Below are positions 1-9,956 of a stretch of 64,000 nt of DNA, one piece after another. Origin of the DNA: Candidatus Trichofilum aggregatum. Lineage in GTDB: Bacteria; Chloroflexota; Anaerolineae; Promineifilales; Promineifilaceae. Made by a program: the position numbers and the translations under genes. Location of the stretch: the NCBI GenBank assembly GCA_016716885.1, contig JADJUV010000021.1:1-64000 (forward strand), read 5' to 3'. The notes beneath the pieces were generated by a model. That model ran no database searches and had not been told where the DNA came from. It saw only the letters and a list, made by a program, of their open reading frames with translations. Positions within the stretch are counted from its first letter, which is position 1; every line of letters starts with the position of its first letter.

Positions 1-891
1 GCTATAAAGAATCATGGCCTCAGTTTCACGTTTGTTTAAGGCTCGTGCCCCGTCTAAGGCGTGTTGCAGATGGGCCACGCCCATTCTAATACGACCTGAT
101 TCCACGAGATCGCTACCCAGGTTATGTTGAATGTCCGGTTTAATGACGTTGGCGCCAAACCGTTCGGCCATTTCCAGGGCCTGTTCATGATACTGACGGG
201 CAACATCTATGTCATAGAGGGCACGGTGACATTCACCCAGATCATTCAAACCTAAAACGTGTCGCCGGCGATCCCCCAGGGCTTCATCAATTTTCAGGGC
301 TTCCTGAAAGCCATTGATGGCGGCCTGATACTCCCCCCGAGCAAAGCGGGTGCGTCCCAGGCTAGAAAGCACCCGCGCCTGTTGCCGGGCATCCCCCGCC
401 TGACGAAAAGCGGCCAGGGACTGGGTCAGGTGGCTAATGGCCTGATCGGTATTGCCTTGCCGCCGATGAACAATGCCTAACCCACGTTGGGCGCGGCCAA
501 TAGCAATCAGATCACCGGCGGTTAAACCTTCACGCAGGGCGGTGTTAAAGAGATTAACCGCTTCATTGAAATGACCGGTGGAGTCAGCTACTTCGCCCAG
601 GCGGGCACGAGCACGGGCAATCTGGCCGGGGTCATCGCAGGTTTCCAGGGCGGCGCGATAATCTTGCCCCGCGGCCGCGTAGTCACCCAAATACCAATAA
701 CATTCACCCCGCCGTTCAAAAACCCGTGCTCTAAACGCAGGCGGGGCATCCGTATAAGCGATTGCCTTAGCAAACGCTTCGACGGCTTCAGCATATTGGT
801 GTTGAGCGGCCAATTCCTTGCCTACACGGTAAGCGGCAAAGGCCTCATCAGGGATATCTAACTGGATGAAATAACCGGAACCTATTGGCAT
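1..891 (-). CDS. TPR-repeat protein, 3' end beyond window
   Basis: An open frame runs on the minus strand from an ATG at 889-891 to the window edge, giving 297 codons without a stop. The translation is a chain of degenerate tetratricopeptide repeats of about 34-40 residues with typical helix pairs, such as RARLGEVADSTGHFNEA, RGLGIVHRRQGNTDQA, SSLGRTRFARGEYQAA and NDLGECHRALYDIDVA. No signal peptide or membrane segment is visible, so a cytoplasmic scaffold is likely. Repeats of this kind often follow an NTPase or DNA-binding domain in STAND-type regulators, but here they begin near residue 10, so this is either a stand-alone TPR protein or the start of a longer one whose effector domain lies outside the window. 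The partner cannot be inferred. A GCGGCCGC palindrome encodes Ala-Ala-Ala in the second repeat. Confidence 0.85.
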   Translation of the reverse strand, partial: MPIGSGYFIQLDIPDEAFAAYRVGKELAAQHQYAEAVEAFAKAIAYTDAPPAFRARVFERRGECYWYLGDYAAAGQDYRAALETCDDPGQIARARARLGEVADSTGHFNEAVNLFNTALREGLTAGDLIAIGRAQRGLGIVHRRQGNTDQAISHLTQSLAAFRQAGDARQQARVLSSLGRTRFARGEYQAAINGFQEALKIDEALGDRRRHVLGLNDLGECHRALYDIDVARQYHEQALEMAERFGANVIKPDIQHNLGSDLVESGRIRMGVAHLQHALDGARALNKRETEAMILYS

Positions 892-1097
892 AGCAGAATC
901 ATCATACCTTTATGCAATATTAAAGCAATAAATTGGGAAACAACACCATCAACAACCAGTGAAAAGTCAGGTGCTTGAAGAATACGGCTACCGTATTTAG
1001 AACCTGACGAGCCAACTCCTCTTCAGAAAACAGAAGCCAGATCAGAATTTTAATTTCAGTTATTCGTTTGCCGGTCTGTCACGGAAATTCTCGGACG

Positions 1098-2171
1098 CTA
1101 CTGGGTTAGAGCCACAATATTTTTACGGTCTGTCACCGCAAACGCGTAATGGGCCAGATCGGCCAGGTGAACCCAGGCATGGTTGATCACCCCCAGATGC
1201 TGTATTTCCCCGGTAAGATGAGTGGCATGGAAGGCGTGAAGGGTGATACGAAAATGGGTGTAGGCGTGCTGAACAGTGACAATGGGCTTACCGACCTGGA
1301 TGTCAACGCCTAGTTCTTCGCGGATTTCGCGGCATAGGGCTGCGGGCAATGTTTCGCCGGGTTCCTGTTTACCCCCAGGGAATTCCCATAACCCACCCAA
1401 CAAACCATCCAGCGGCCGCTGAGCAATCAGAAAACGGCCATCTTCCCGCCAGATAACACCTGCTACCACGTCATAGTGGGGAGTGTTGCGTCGTGGCGGC
1501 CGCACCGGTCGTTCTAACTGCGTGCCGCGTTGGCGGGCCAGGCACTGTTCGGCCACCGGGCAAACATGGCATTGGGGGTTGGTGGGCAGGCAAATTTTCT
1601 GCCCCAGTTCCATGAGAGCTTGATTATAGTCGCCGGGGCGGTCAGCCGGAACGAGCGTGGCAGCCACTTGCCAGAGTTCTTTCTTGGTACTGCCCTTGCT
1701 TACATCACCAACCAGATCAGCCAGGCGGGTAAGGACGCGGATGACGTTACCGTCTACAACGGGCACACGCCGCTGAAAGGCAATGGAAGCGATGGCTCCG
1801 GCCGTGTAGTCACCAATGCCAGAGATTTCCAGCAGACGATCCACGGTTTGGGGCAGGTGGCCTCGATAAATGGTGACGACAGTGTTCGCGGCCGCGTGCA
1901 GATTCCGTGCCCGGCTGTAATAGCCCAACCCTTCCCACTGTTTCAACACCTCACCCAGCGGAGCCGCCGCCAGACTCTCCACCGTGGGGAAACGGCTCAG
2001 CCACCGCTCATAATAAGGAATGACGGTAGCGATTTGGGTTTGTTGGAGCATCACCTCGGCAATCCAGATGGCATAGGGATCGCGGGTGCGTCGCCAGGGC
2101 AAATCGGTTTTATGCTCATCCCACCAGTTGAGAAGAGGATGAACGATGGTCAGGAGATGGGGAAAGGTCAT
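1098..2171 (-). CDS. mutY: A/G-specific adenine glycosylase with NUDIX-like C-terminus
   Basis: MutY removes adenine mispaired with 8-oxoguanine in base-excision repair. The 357-residue product has the full architecture. The catalytic Glu is near residue 39 in AEVMLQQTQ. The helix-hairpin-helix LLEISGIGDYTAG is at 113-124, followed by the catalytic Asp at 140 in VVDGNV. A 4Fe-4S loop has Cys at 194, 201, 204 and 210 (C-x6-C-x2-C-x5-C). A C-terminal NUDIX-like 8-oxoG recognition domain spans about 233-357 and retains an intact Nudix box at 267-289. Length is usual for the family. It is the last gene of a minus-strand run (kynureninase, MBL hydrolase, mutY) and is separated from the MBL gene by an 83-bp gap holding a 14-bp hairpin. 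The ATG at 2171 gives the expected N-terminus. Confidence 0.96.
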   Translation of the reverse strand: MTFPHLLTIVHPLLNWWDEHKTDLPWRRTRDPYAIWIAEVMLQQTQIATVIPYYERWLSRFPTVESLAAAPLGEVLKQWEGLGYYSRARNLHAAANTVVTIYRGHLPQTVDRLLEISGIGDYTAGAIASIAFQRRVPVVDGNVIRVLTRLADLVGDVSKGSTKKELWQVAATLVPADRPGDYNQALMELGQKICLPTNPQCHVCPVAEQCLARQRGTQLERPVRPPRRNTPHYDVVAGVIWREDGRFLIAQRPLDGLLGGLWEFPGGKQEPGETLPAALCREIREELGVDIQVGKPIVTVQHAYTHFRITLHAFHATHLTGEIQHLGVINHAWVHLADLAHYAFAVTDRKNIVALTQ

Positions 2172-2189
2172 AAGAGGAGAGAGGTTAGA

Positions 2190-2233
2190 GCAAGAGCGAG
2201 AGGTAAAGAGGGTTTTTTTCCTCTCGCTCTTGC
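2190..2233. repeat. Perfect 14-bp hairpin between MBL gene and mutY
   Basis: The arms GCAAGAGCGAGAGG (2190-2203) and its complement (2220-2233) enclose a 16-nt loop that contains a T7 run. It sits between two genes read on the minus strand and could attenuate transcription into mutY. The flanks repeat the same words (GAGAGG, GCTCTTGCCTC), so it may instead be one of the degenerate word-repeat spacers seen elsewhere in the window. Confidence 0.6.
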
Positions 2234-2254
2234 CTCTCGCTCTGGCTCAACGAT

Positions 2255-3262
2255 TTAGCTTTGCCGGTAACAGATGACCGGGGTTTCGTGCCGTTCGATA
2301 GCGCCAATGTTGTCGGCCTGGAGTTCGCCCCGTTGGTACAGGTATTCCACATGCGCCCCTGTTTCTTCCAGGGCTAATAAAACGTGGTAGCTGGAAACTG
2401 GCCCAAATAGCTCTTTGCTAATGTCGGCGATGGTTTTGGGTTCGCGGCAGATGTCCATCACTTTGCTCAAACGTTCCTGATGGGATGTGCGAATGGCCTG
2501 AATGCGGCCGCGTACATCATCCATCGGCTTTTCATGCCCACCCAGCCCCAACCGAATACCATCCAACTGCTCAATTTTTTTCAGGGCCGCCAGGTAATGC
2601 CCTAACCCCATGTTGTGCGTAATCCGCTCCGGGGCCTGGTGGGGTGTGGTTTTGGAGAGGATGTGATCGGCCGTGAGGAGAATATCATCTACCTGCAAAC
2701 AAACCATACCCGGACAATGTCCCGGTACATGATAGACCTGAATATCGCCATTGAGTTGCTCTTCCTCATCCAGCAAAAAATCAACGGGCACAGAATGGTA
2801 GAAGGTTTTAGCGAAGGTGTACATCTGCATGAGATTGACCCGGTATTGGTCAGAGACACCCGCTTCGATGAGGTAGTTTTCCAGATGACGGGCGGCCACG
2901 ATCATCCGCTCTTCGTGATTGGAGATGACACGCACATCCAAGATGTGAATGCCAACCGGGGCTGTGGTGAACTGGCGCACAAAGGGCAGACCACCAAAAT
3001 GGTCAATATGACCGTGGGTGAGCACAATCTGGTCAATATCAGCCAGGGTGATGGGTTCGCCGTAGGTTTCGCCAATGGCGGCAAACCCACGAAGCAAATC
3101 CTGGTTGGATTGCTCCATACCAGAGCCACAATCAACCAGGATGCGCTTTTCCCCATCGCTAATGACGTAAACATTGGCGCGTAAGTTAGAAAAGGCTTGC
3201 ACGGGCAAGCTGTAAATGCGGCGCGCGGCCGCGGTCTCGAATTTCTGTATGGTGCTAGACAT
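2255..3262 (-). CDS. MBL-fold metallo-hydrolase
   Basis: This 335-residue protein has the metallo-beta-lactamase fold signature THGHIDH at residues 82-88 (zinc ligands H83, H85, D87, H88), a further ligand in VPGHCPG and an Asp in LLTADHI, all in normal order. The last 80 residues look like the winged-helix tail of LACTB2-like MBL hydrolases (CREPKTIADISKELFG). Such proteins hydrolyse thioesters, phosphodiesters or RNA, and the substrate cannot be read from sequence. It lies 14 bp downstream of kynureninase on the same strand, so co-transcription is likely, but I see no direct metabolic link. The ATG at 3262 starts a normal N-terminal beta-strand region, and no export signal is present. Confidence 0.88.
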   Translation of the reverse strand: MSSTIQKFETAAARRIYSLPVQAFSNLRANVYVISDGEKRILVDCGSGMEQSNQDLLRGFAAIGETYGEPITLADIDQIVLTHGHIDHFGGLPFVRQFTTAPVGIHILDVRVISNHEERMIVAARHLENYLIEAGVSDQYRVNLMQMYTFAKTFYHSVPVDFLLDEEEQLNGDIQVYHVPGHCPGMVCLQVDDILLTADHILSKTTPHQAPERITHNMGLGHYLAALKKIEQLDGIRLGLGGHEKPMDDVRGRIQAIRTSHQERLSKVMDICREPKTIADISKELFGPVSSYHVLLALEETGAHVEYLYQRGELQADNIGAIERHETPVICYRQS

Positions 3263-3276
3263 GATTTTCTTAACCC

Positions 3277-4555
3277 TCAGGTTACGGCCGGGGCGTCTGT
3301 GGGGAATTTTTCATAAAGGCGTTCGTCTATAACCCGGCGCAGACGAATGACGGCCTGGTAAATGTCATGGTAGGAGTTAAACAGGGGCGCGGCCGCGAAA
3401 CGCAAATTGTCCGGTTTACGAAAATCGGGCAGGACGTTTAGCTCCTCTTTCAAGGCCCGGGAAATACGCATTCCCTCTGGATGACCAAAAGCCACATGGG
3501 AGCCGCGCCATTCCGCCTCGCGGGGCGATTTCAGGCTGAACCCCACGGGTTCCAGCATTTCTTGCCATAAGTAAATCAAATATTCGGTCTGGGCCACCGA
3601 TTTAGCCCGCACTTGAGCCATGCCCGCTTGCAGGAGTAAATCCACTCCCGCCGATAAGGCGGTTAAGGGAAAGCATCGCAGGTGTGCCGGTCAGGAACCG
3701 CTGGATACCAGGTGCCGGTTCGTACTCTAAACCAAAAGCGAACGGGTTATTCTGCCCAATCCAACCAGAAAGGGGATTGCCCAGTTTCTCTTGCAAGTCA
3801 CGCCGCACGTATAAGAAAGCTGGCGCACCAGGGCCACCGCAGAGGTATTTATAGGTACAGCCCACCGCCAAATCGGCTCCGGCCCCATGCAAATCCAGGG
3901 GAACCGCTCCGGTGGCATGGCTCAAATCCCATAAAACCAGAGCACCCTGTTCATGGGCTGCGGCTGTGATGGTCGCCATGTCATAGGTGTAGCTACTCTT
4001 AAACACGGTAGCCGAGAGGGAAACCAGGGCTGTCTGTTCGTTGATGGCTTGTTGCAGAGCTTGCACCGGGCCGTAAATTTCATCGGGTGAAGAGATGATT
4101 TCCAGCCGATGGTCTGGCCCGGCGAGATTGGCGACGCTATTGAGGATGTACAGGTCGGATGGGAAGTTGAGGTTGTCGGTGAGGATGGTGGCGCGGCCGC
4201 GTTGCGCCTGCATCGCCGCCAGCGCCAGTTTGAACAGGTTGACCGAGGTGGAATCGGCCACAATGACTTCATCCGGCTGTGCGCCGATGAGCCGGGCGAT
4301 CTTAGCCCCCACTTCGTTGGGCTGGCTAAACCAACCTTCGTTCCAGCCGCGAATGAGCCGTTTGCCCCACTGTTCGTGAACGAGATCATGGATATGGGCC
4401 GCGGCCGCGCGCGGCAACCGCCCCAATGAATTGCCTAACAGGTAAACCATATCCGAGTCATCAATCACAAACTGCTGGCGAAACGAAGCCAGTTCATCGT
4501 GGGCATCTAGCTCATGGGCAAAACGTTCATCGGACTGGAAGGCGGGAGAACTCAT
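3277..4555 (-). CDS. kynU: Kynureninase, split by one frameshift
   Basis: Kynureninase is a PLP enzyme that cleaves kynurenine to anthranilate and alanine, or the 3-hydroxy form, in tryptophan breakdown. The N-terminal frame (3602-4555) carries the family hallmarks LLGNSLGRLP, the substrate-binding WGKRLIRGW region and the PLP lysine in GCTYKYLCGGPG near residue 235. The C-terminal frame (3277-3645) continues with DLLLQAGMAQVRAKS through the expected ARG-containing carboxy-terminal domain. The two frames meet near 3662-3668, where TPAMLSLN in one frame should run into ALSAGVDLLL in the other. Joined, they give about 425 residues, the normal length. Both halves are well conserved, so a sequencing indel or very recent mutation is more likely than decay. 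MBL hydrolase and mutY follow on the same strand. Confidence 0.9.
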
Positions 4556-4646
4556 GGGATTTGTCGGGGTGAATGGTGATAAAATAGGGTGGTTGATGTC
4601 CCGAACGGAGTATAGTCACTGGCAGAATGGGCGTCAATGGAGCGCG

Positions 4647-5933
4647 ATGATAGACAAAAAAAACATTCTCTTATTCGCCGTTGTTTTGGTGATTGGCCTG
4701 GGGTTGGCAACGGTCGCGGCCGCGATCCAGGGCAATGATCTCTACACCTTTTTGCCCGTTGTCCAGAGCACCGAACCCACACCCACCTCCCCGCCTCCCC
4801 CACTGACGGAGTTTCGTGGGGTGTGGGTAACCCGCTTCGATTGGACCCAATTCGGTCAGCCCGCTAATCCGGCCAAAATTGACGAAATCGTGCAAAACGT
4901 GGCCCTGGCTGGCTTTAATGTCATCTTCTTCCAGGTGCGCGGAACGGCCGATGCTTATTACACACCTGGCCCGGAGCCGTGGGCGGCCCGCATGAGTGGC
5001 GGCACATTGGGCCAAACCCCTGATCCGATGTGGGATCCGCTGGCCTATCTCATCGCGGCCGCGCACAGCCACAACATCCAGGTTCACGCCTACCTCAACA
5101 TCTACCCCGTGTGGGACAACTGCGCCACCGTGCCCCCGATGGTCTCCCCCACCCCTCTCTACCACCAACTGAACCAACAATACGGCACCAACAACGGCTT
5201 CCAGTGGAACACCAGCTATGAGGTATTTTGCTCCGCCTACATCCTGGCCTCACCCGCCTCCACCTTCACCGACGATCATCTCATCACCGTAGCCACTTAC
5301 CTGGCAGACAACTATGAGATTGATGGCCTGCATTTGGATAATGTGCGCTACGGCGGCCAAAGTACATCCTGTGATCCGGTCAGTGAGGCCCGTTTTGGCG
5401 CGCCTTGTTTCTCTGCTGGCTACGCGAATTGGCAGAGAACCCAGGTAAATGGCACGGTAGCCCGTTTCTACAACGATGTGATCCTGAATCACCCAGACTT
5501 ATGGCTTTCGGCGGCGGTGTGGCCGGTGCATATTGACGAATGGGGTTGGGGCAGTACCCAGGGGTACCACGAGTATTACCAGGATTCAAAAGCCTGGTTG
5601 GCGGATGGAACCATTGATAGCATTTCGCCGATGATTTACCCCGGCACGTATAATTGCCCGGATAACAGCTTTTGGACGTTATCTCGCTGGACCACCCTGG
5701 CCGAAGATTTTCAGGCCGATAGCAGTGGACGGTATGTGATTCCGGGGATTGGCACTGGCTACTGCACCTTCGCGGAGATAGAGGCCCGCATCGCGGCCGC
5801 GCGCAGCGCCGGAACCATCGGTCATGCCTTGTTCTCCTACGGGGCCTTGTACACCAACAACTACTTCGACGACCTGGCTGCGGGGCCTTACATCCAGCCC
5901 GCGCTCGTCCCCGACATCCCCTGGCATAATTAA
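4647..5933 (+). CDS. GHL10 (DUF187) family glycoside hydrolase-like exported protein
   Basis: After an N-terminal hydrophobic helix (residues 6-26) and a Pro/Thr-rich linker, the protein begins the GHL10 domain with EFRGVWVTRFDW, typical of YngK-like hydrolases that act on bacterial cell-wall or surface glycans. TIM-barrel landmarks follow: VIFFQVRGTADAYY, VHAYLNIYPVW, DGLHLDNVRYGG and DSISPMIYPG. I chose the ATG at 4647 because GGAG lies 7 nt upstream and the signal helix starts there. The open frame extends upstream to 4554. The sequence TFLPVVQ at about residue 34-40 matches a motif found near the ends of other secreted proteins in this window. It is the first gene of the glycan cluster and ends 4 bp before the next gene. 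Helix retention or cleavage cannot be decided. Confidence 0.88.
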   Translation: MIDKKNILLFAVVLVIGLGLATVAAAIQGNDLYTFLPVVQSTEPTPTSPPPPLTEFRGVWVTRFDWTQFGQPANPAKIDEIVQNVALAGFNVIFFQVRGTADAYYTPGPEPWAARMSGGTLGQTPDPMWDPLAYLIAAAHSHNIQVHAYLNIYPVWDNCATVPPMVSPTPLYHQLNQQYGTNNGFQWNTSYEVFCSAYILASPASTFTDDHLITVATYLADNYEIDGLHLDNVRYGGQSTSCDPVSEARFGAPCFSAGYANWQRTQVNGTVARFYNDVILNHPDLWLSAAVWPVHIDEWGWGSTQGYHEYYQDSKAWLADGTIDSISPMIYPGTYNCPDNSFWTLSRWTTLAEDFQADSSGRYVIPGIGTGYCTFAEIEARIAAARSAGTIGHALFSYGALYTNNYFDDLAAGPYIQPALVPDIPWHN

Positions 5934-5937
5934 AGAA

Positions 5938-6318
5938 ATGACCAATCCCGATCCAACGCCCCCCCTGCCCCTGGTAGAATTGGAACAAAAATGGGAAGTG
6001 CAAGAACGCCCGTTTGCGGCTCAAACGCCTATCATCGGGCCGCTGATCGCCGCTTTTCGTTCGGCCTGGAACAAAATCTCCACCAAATGGTATGTTTTGC
6101 CGATGGTGCAACAGCAGAATGAGTTTAATGAGCGCACCCTGCATCATTTGCAACAACAGTGGCAGATGATGGAAAATCAACATGCCTGGCTCATCAACCA
6201 GAGCCGGGAACAGGGTGAGCTGGTGCATGATTTGGGGGAGATCAGTGCCCAGCTACGCCTCTTGCAACAGCAACTGGAACAGCTCAATCACCGCCTGGAT
6301 GCGTTGGAAAAGCGATGA
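5938..6318 (+). CDS. Small coiled-coil protein preceding a glycosyltransferase
   Basis: This 126-residue hydrophilic protein starts at the ATG at 5938, 4 bp after the previous stop, and its TGA overlaps the ATG of the next glycosyltransferase. The middle (PIIGPLIAAFRSAWN ... STKWYVLPMVQQQNEFN) is followed by a Gln/Leu-rich coiled coil ending RLLQQQLEQLNHRLDALEKR. The gene at 10044-10532 has the same plan (P-V-L-G, a hydrophobic stretch, Y-V, QQ-N, coiled coil) and also precedes a glycosyltransferase. The family is not one I can name. I infer an accessory or assembly role for polysaccharide synthesis from the repeated context. The hydrophobic part is too short and polar to be a confident membrane helix. 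Confidence 0.75.
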   Translation: MTNPDPTPPLPLVELEQKWEVQERPFAAQTPIIGPLIAAFRSAWNKISTKWYVLPMVQQQNEFNERTLHHLQQQWQMMENQHAWLINQSREQGELVHDLGEISAQLRLLQQQLEQLNHRLDALEKR

Positions 6319-7511
6319 TGAAGCTGGCTTATTTCAGCCCCCTGCCCCCGGCGCACACAGGCATTGCTGATTACAGCGCCGAGCTACTCCCCCACCTGGC
6401 CGCTCTGACCGACCTTACCCTATTTCACCCGGAACCGGAACAGGTCGCGGCCGCGATTCGCACCCAGTTCCCCATCCAACCCCTAGCCCATTACCCGGCC
6501 CACCGCTGGCAATTTGATCTGGCCCTGTACCAGATGGGTAACAGTACCCATCACACGGCTATTTACCAGATGGCCCTACGCTATCCGGGGGTGGTCGTAT
6601 TGCATGATGTCGTTTTGCACCATTTTGTGGAAGCCATCACCCGGCGGCAAGGAGACGAAGCCGGTTATCTTCAGGCCATCGGCTACGCTCTGGGTGAAGA
6701 AAACGGCTCATTGTGGGCATATCTGGAGCAAAAACAGCGACCCACACCTTACAGCCTTACGCCCCTCAACCAGATGCTGGTGGATCGGAGTTTGTTGGTG
6801 CTGGTGCATAGCCGCTATGGGCAACAGCAGTTACAGGCGCAAGGGAGTAAAACGCCGGTGGCCGTGATCGCCCAACCGATGGAACCCGCGGCCGCGTTCC
6901 CACACCCCTTGAACTGGCCGGAAAACGGGGTGGTTTTTGCCGCCTTGGGCCAGGTGACAGCCGCCAAACAGGTGGTTATGGCCTTACGCGCCTTTGCCCG
7001 GTTGCGGCCGCAATGCCCCTCAGCCCGTTTTCTCATCGTCGGCGAAATGGTCCGGGCCGAAGTGGATGTGGCCCAGGTTATCGAGGAACTCCAACTGCAA
7101 GAGGTGGTGCAGATCACCGGGTTTGTGCCTGATCTGGCAGAGTTTAGCGGCTGGATCGCGGCCGCGGACATCATCATCAATTTGCGTTATCCTACCGCCG
7201 GGGAAACATCGGCTACGGCCCTGCGCGGTATGGCCCAGGGCAAACCCGTGATTGTGTTTGATCATGGTTGGTACAGTGAACTGCCGGACGCGGCCGCGCT
7301 CAAACTGCCCCCCCTGGACGAGGAAGCCTTGTATCAGGCGATGCTCACCCTGGCCCAATCAGCGGCACAACGGCAACAGATGGGGAACGCGGCCGCGCAC
7401 TACATCCAAACCCACCATCGGCCGGTTGCCGTCGCGGCCGCGATTCATCACCATTTAACCGACTTGCTGGCCTCGCTCCTGCCCACACACGAGAAAGAAG
7501 AGGGGTTTTAA
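6315..7511 (+). CDS. GT4-type glycosyltransferase
   Basis: The 398-residue product opens with LAYFSPLPPAHTGIADYS, the usual first strand and glycine loop of GT-B enzymes that transfer sugars from nucleotide donors. The C-terminal Rossmann half contains FAALGQVTAAKQVVMALRAF, FLIVGEMV, VQITGFVPDLAEFSGWIAAADI and GETSATALRGMAQGKPVIVFD. The acidic motif region of GT4 is present as a PTAGETSAT variant. The ATG overlaps the upstream stop (ATGATGA), so translation of the two genes is probably coupled. It presumably adds a sugar to a cell-surface polysaccharide, but donor and acceptor are unknown. Five GCGGCCGC palindromes lie in frame as Ala-Ala-Ala, including two near the C-terminus, and a sixth reads as Arg-Pro-Gln. 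Confidence 0.9.
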   Translation: MMKLAYFSPLPPAHTGIADYSAELLPHLAALTDLTLFHPEPEQVAAAIRTQFPIQPLAHYPAHRWQFDLALYQMGNSTHHTAIYQMALRYPGVVVLHDVVLHHFVEAITRRQGDEAGYLQAIGYALGEENGSLWAYLEQKQRPTPYSLTPLNQMLVDRSLLVLVHSRYGQQQLQAQGSKTPVAVIAQPMEPAAAFPHPLNWPENGVVFAALGQVTAAKQVVMALRAFARLRPQCPSARFLIVGEMVRAEVDVAQVIEELQLQEVVQITGFVPDLAEFSGWIAAADIIINLRYPTAGETSATALRGMAQGKPVIVFDHGWYSELPDAAALKLPPLDEEALYQAMLTLAQSAAQRQQMGNAAAHYIQTHHRPVAVAAAIHHHLTDLLASLLPTHEKEEGF

Positions 7512-7727
7512 CCACAGATTTCACGGATGAGTCTACTGAAAAAACTCACCCAAAGTCGCAAAGTCGCAAAGTCACCAGAGAGAAATTCGTGCTCGGCGTG
7601 ACTTTTGCGTCCTGCGTCTGGTTGAGGGCCTGGAGGCTAATGGAGGGTTAACTGTACCAAATTTTTCTTTTCTCTGTGCTTCTCTGCGTCTCTGCGGTTC
7701 ATTATTCTCGAAGGAACTCATTAACGA
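7512..7727. other. Spacer with degenerate word repeats
   Basis: No gene is visible. The spacer holds AAAGTCGCAAAGTCGC repeats and a partial inverted partner GGCGTGACTTTTGCGTC, similar to the CACGCCAAGG...GCGTGA spacer at 10570-10631. The 3' end has GAAGGAAC about 11 nt before the ATG at 7728. Confidence 0.5.
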
Positions 7728-9904
7728 ATGCTGACTTTTGTGCTTATGTTGCTAGTGGTGGGGGGAGCCTGTGGTGGGTTGGGCTGGCTGATATTTCAGG
7801 GGGTACGCGGCCGCAACCAGACCCTCACCGTAGACTGGTTAGAAGCGGGGTTTGCCAGCCTGGGACTGGGCGTAGCCGTGGTGGGTTGGCTGGCTGTCAT
7901 CCTGGCCGAACTGGGGCTTTTTTCACTGCTGGCTCTGGGTGCAAGCTGGCTAGTTTTGACCCTACTCCTGGTTGGGTGGCTGTGGCGGCGCGGCGATAGC
8001 TGGCGATTGTCTTACACCAAACCCCATGTTTCCCACCTGGCCCTGTTGCTCTGGTTGCCGGTGGCGGGCTGGCTTTTTTGCGGCCGCATGAAAGCATCCA
8101 GGGTGGAGCCGATGCCGGCGTGTACGTCAGTCTGGCCGCCCACATCGCTCAAACCGGACAAATCCTGGTTCACGACCCGGCCCTGGCGGAGTTGAACCCG
8201 GAACTGGCTCCCGCTTTTTTGCGGCCGCTCCCCGACCTCAATTTCGCTGAGGCGTATCAATTCCCTGGTTTCTACGCCAGCGACACCCCTGGTGAACTCA
8301 TCCCCCAGTTTTACCCTTTGCATCCGGTGTGGCAGGCGGTCGCCTTTGCCTTTGGCGGCGATCCGGTGTCGGGCACATTTCAGGCCCTGCGACTGGTAGG
8401 CATCTGGGCTTTGCTGGGCAGTCTGGCCGTGTTTTTCACCGTGCGCCGTTTGGCCGGATTGGGCGCGGCCTGGTTAGCCCTGGCGGCCATCAGCGCCAAC
8501 GCCTTACAAATCTGGTTTGCCCGTTACCCGGTGACAGAAAGTCTGAGCCAATATCTGCTCTGGACCGGGTTGTGGGCCTTTGCCTTATGGCTGGAAGGGG
8601 CACTTGAAGGAGAATCGCGGCCGCAATGGGGTCTACTGGCTGGTCTGATGATTGGCAGTACCCAACTGGCCCGCATTGATATGTTTTTTGTGCTGGCCCT
8701 GCCCGCGGCCGCGGGACTTTATTTATGGTTGCGGCCGCAAACCGTTCGTTTGAGTCAACACATCGCCTTTTTTCTACCCATTCTCCTGCTCACGGCCCAT
8801 AGTGTTATTCATGCCCTGTGGCAAAGTCGCCCCTACTTTTTTGACACCTTTGGCTACATTTTTCGCTTCAGCCAGCGCAACCCGGAGCCGGTTCTGTTGG
8901 GGCTGATAGGGCTGGGGGCGATTCTGTTGGTGGGTTGGAGCGGCCGCGGCCGCTGGCGACTGCCCGACCAATGGATCACCTCCCTGCAATGGCTGTTAGC
9001 GGGTGGCGTTCTGCTGTGGGGCGTGTATGGTTGGTTTCTGCGCCCGGCCTGGGAAGGCATCACTCAATCAACCGATTGGTTTAGCGAATCGGCCCGCCCG
9101 GTGCTGGATGCGATCAACTTTTGGCGGCTGGGGTGGTACTTGGGGCCGCTGGGGATTGGGTTGGGGGTGGTGGCGATGGCCTGGTTGGCACGGCGTTTAG
9201 ACCGGCGCACCCTGGCCTGGTTTGCTGTAGGGTTCTTCTTTAGCCTGCTCTATTTGTGGCGGGCACAGGCCAGCCCACACCAGATTTACGTCATGCGTCG
9301 TTATGTGCCGGTGGTGTTGCCGTTTTTCTTGAGCGCGGCCGCGATCCTTCTGGCCTATCTCATTGATTTTCCTTCGTTACTTACCTGGCGGCTCAAAAAC
9401 AGGTGGCAATTGGCCCGAAGTGGCGCAGGTATCTTACTCAGTCTCATCTGGTTGGGTGGGTTGCTCTGGCTGGCGCAAGGGTTTGTCACCCAGGTGGATC
9501 ATGTGGGACTGACGCAACAACTGGCCCACCTGGAGCAACAGTTACCGGCTGAGGCGATTCTCATTTTTAATGACGCGGCCGCGGTGGGGCAGGCTGATTT
9601 TGTGGGCACACCTCTGCGTTTCATTTTTGGGCGAGAGGTGCTGGTGTGGCGCGACGCGGCCGCGGCCGACCCGGCCATTCTGCGCCAGCAACTGCGTCAT
9701 TGGCAGGAACAGGGGCATTCACTATACTGGACAGCCGTTCCCGGTGGGCATCCCTGGCCCTTTGCCGATATACCCTTGCCCCCGGCAACGCCTTATCCCA
9801 TCACGACCCAGGCCCTTGAGGGCAGTTACGAACACCGCCCCCAGCAGATCAATAATATTCAATGGAACCTGGAGCTTACGTTGATACCCGTTTTACAGCC
9901 TTAA
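7728..9904 (+). CDS. Polytopic GT39-like membrane glycosyltransferase, frameshifted
   Basis: Two frames form one protein of about 725 residues: 7728-8195 codes for the N-terminal membrane helices and 8078-9904 for the rest. The break is at a T6 run at 8074-8079. One more T would turn GWLFCGRM into GWLFLRPHESIQGGADAGVYV, joining the helix to the conserved first periplasmic loop of PMT/ArnT-like (GT39, DUF2723-like) enzymes that use lipid-linked sugars. About ten further hydrophobic segments follow, along with the ARYPVTESLSQYLLW loop typical of these transferases. The C-terminal soluble part is periplasmic. It lies in the glycan cluster between a GT4 enzyme and a coiled-coil gene. The mannosyl-type donor is inferred from the family only. 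Confidence 0.82.
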
Positions 9905-9956
9905 GAATGAACCTTAACCGCAGATTTCGCCGATTAACGGGCGCATGGATGAAAAC

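Noticed and set aside
3277..4555. True kynureninase pseudogene
   Set aside because: Both halves are well conserved with catalytic residues, and six other genes show the same kind of single indel, so a sequence error is more likely.
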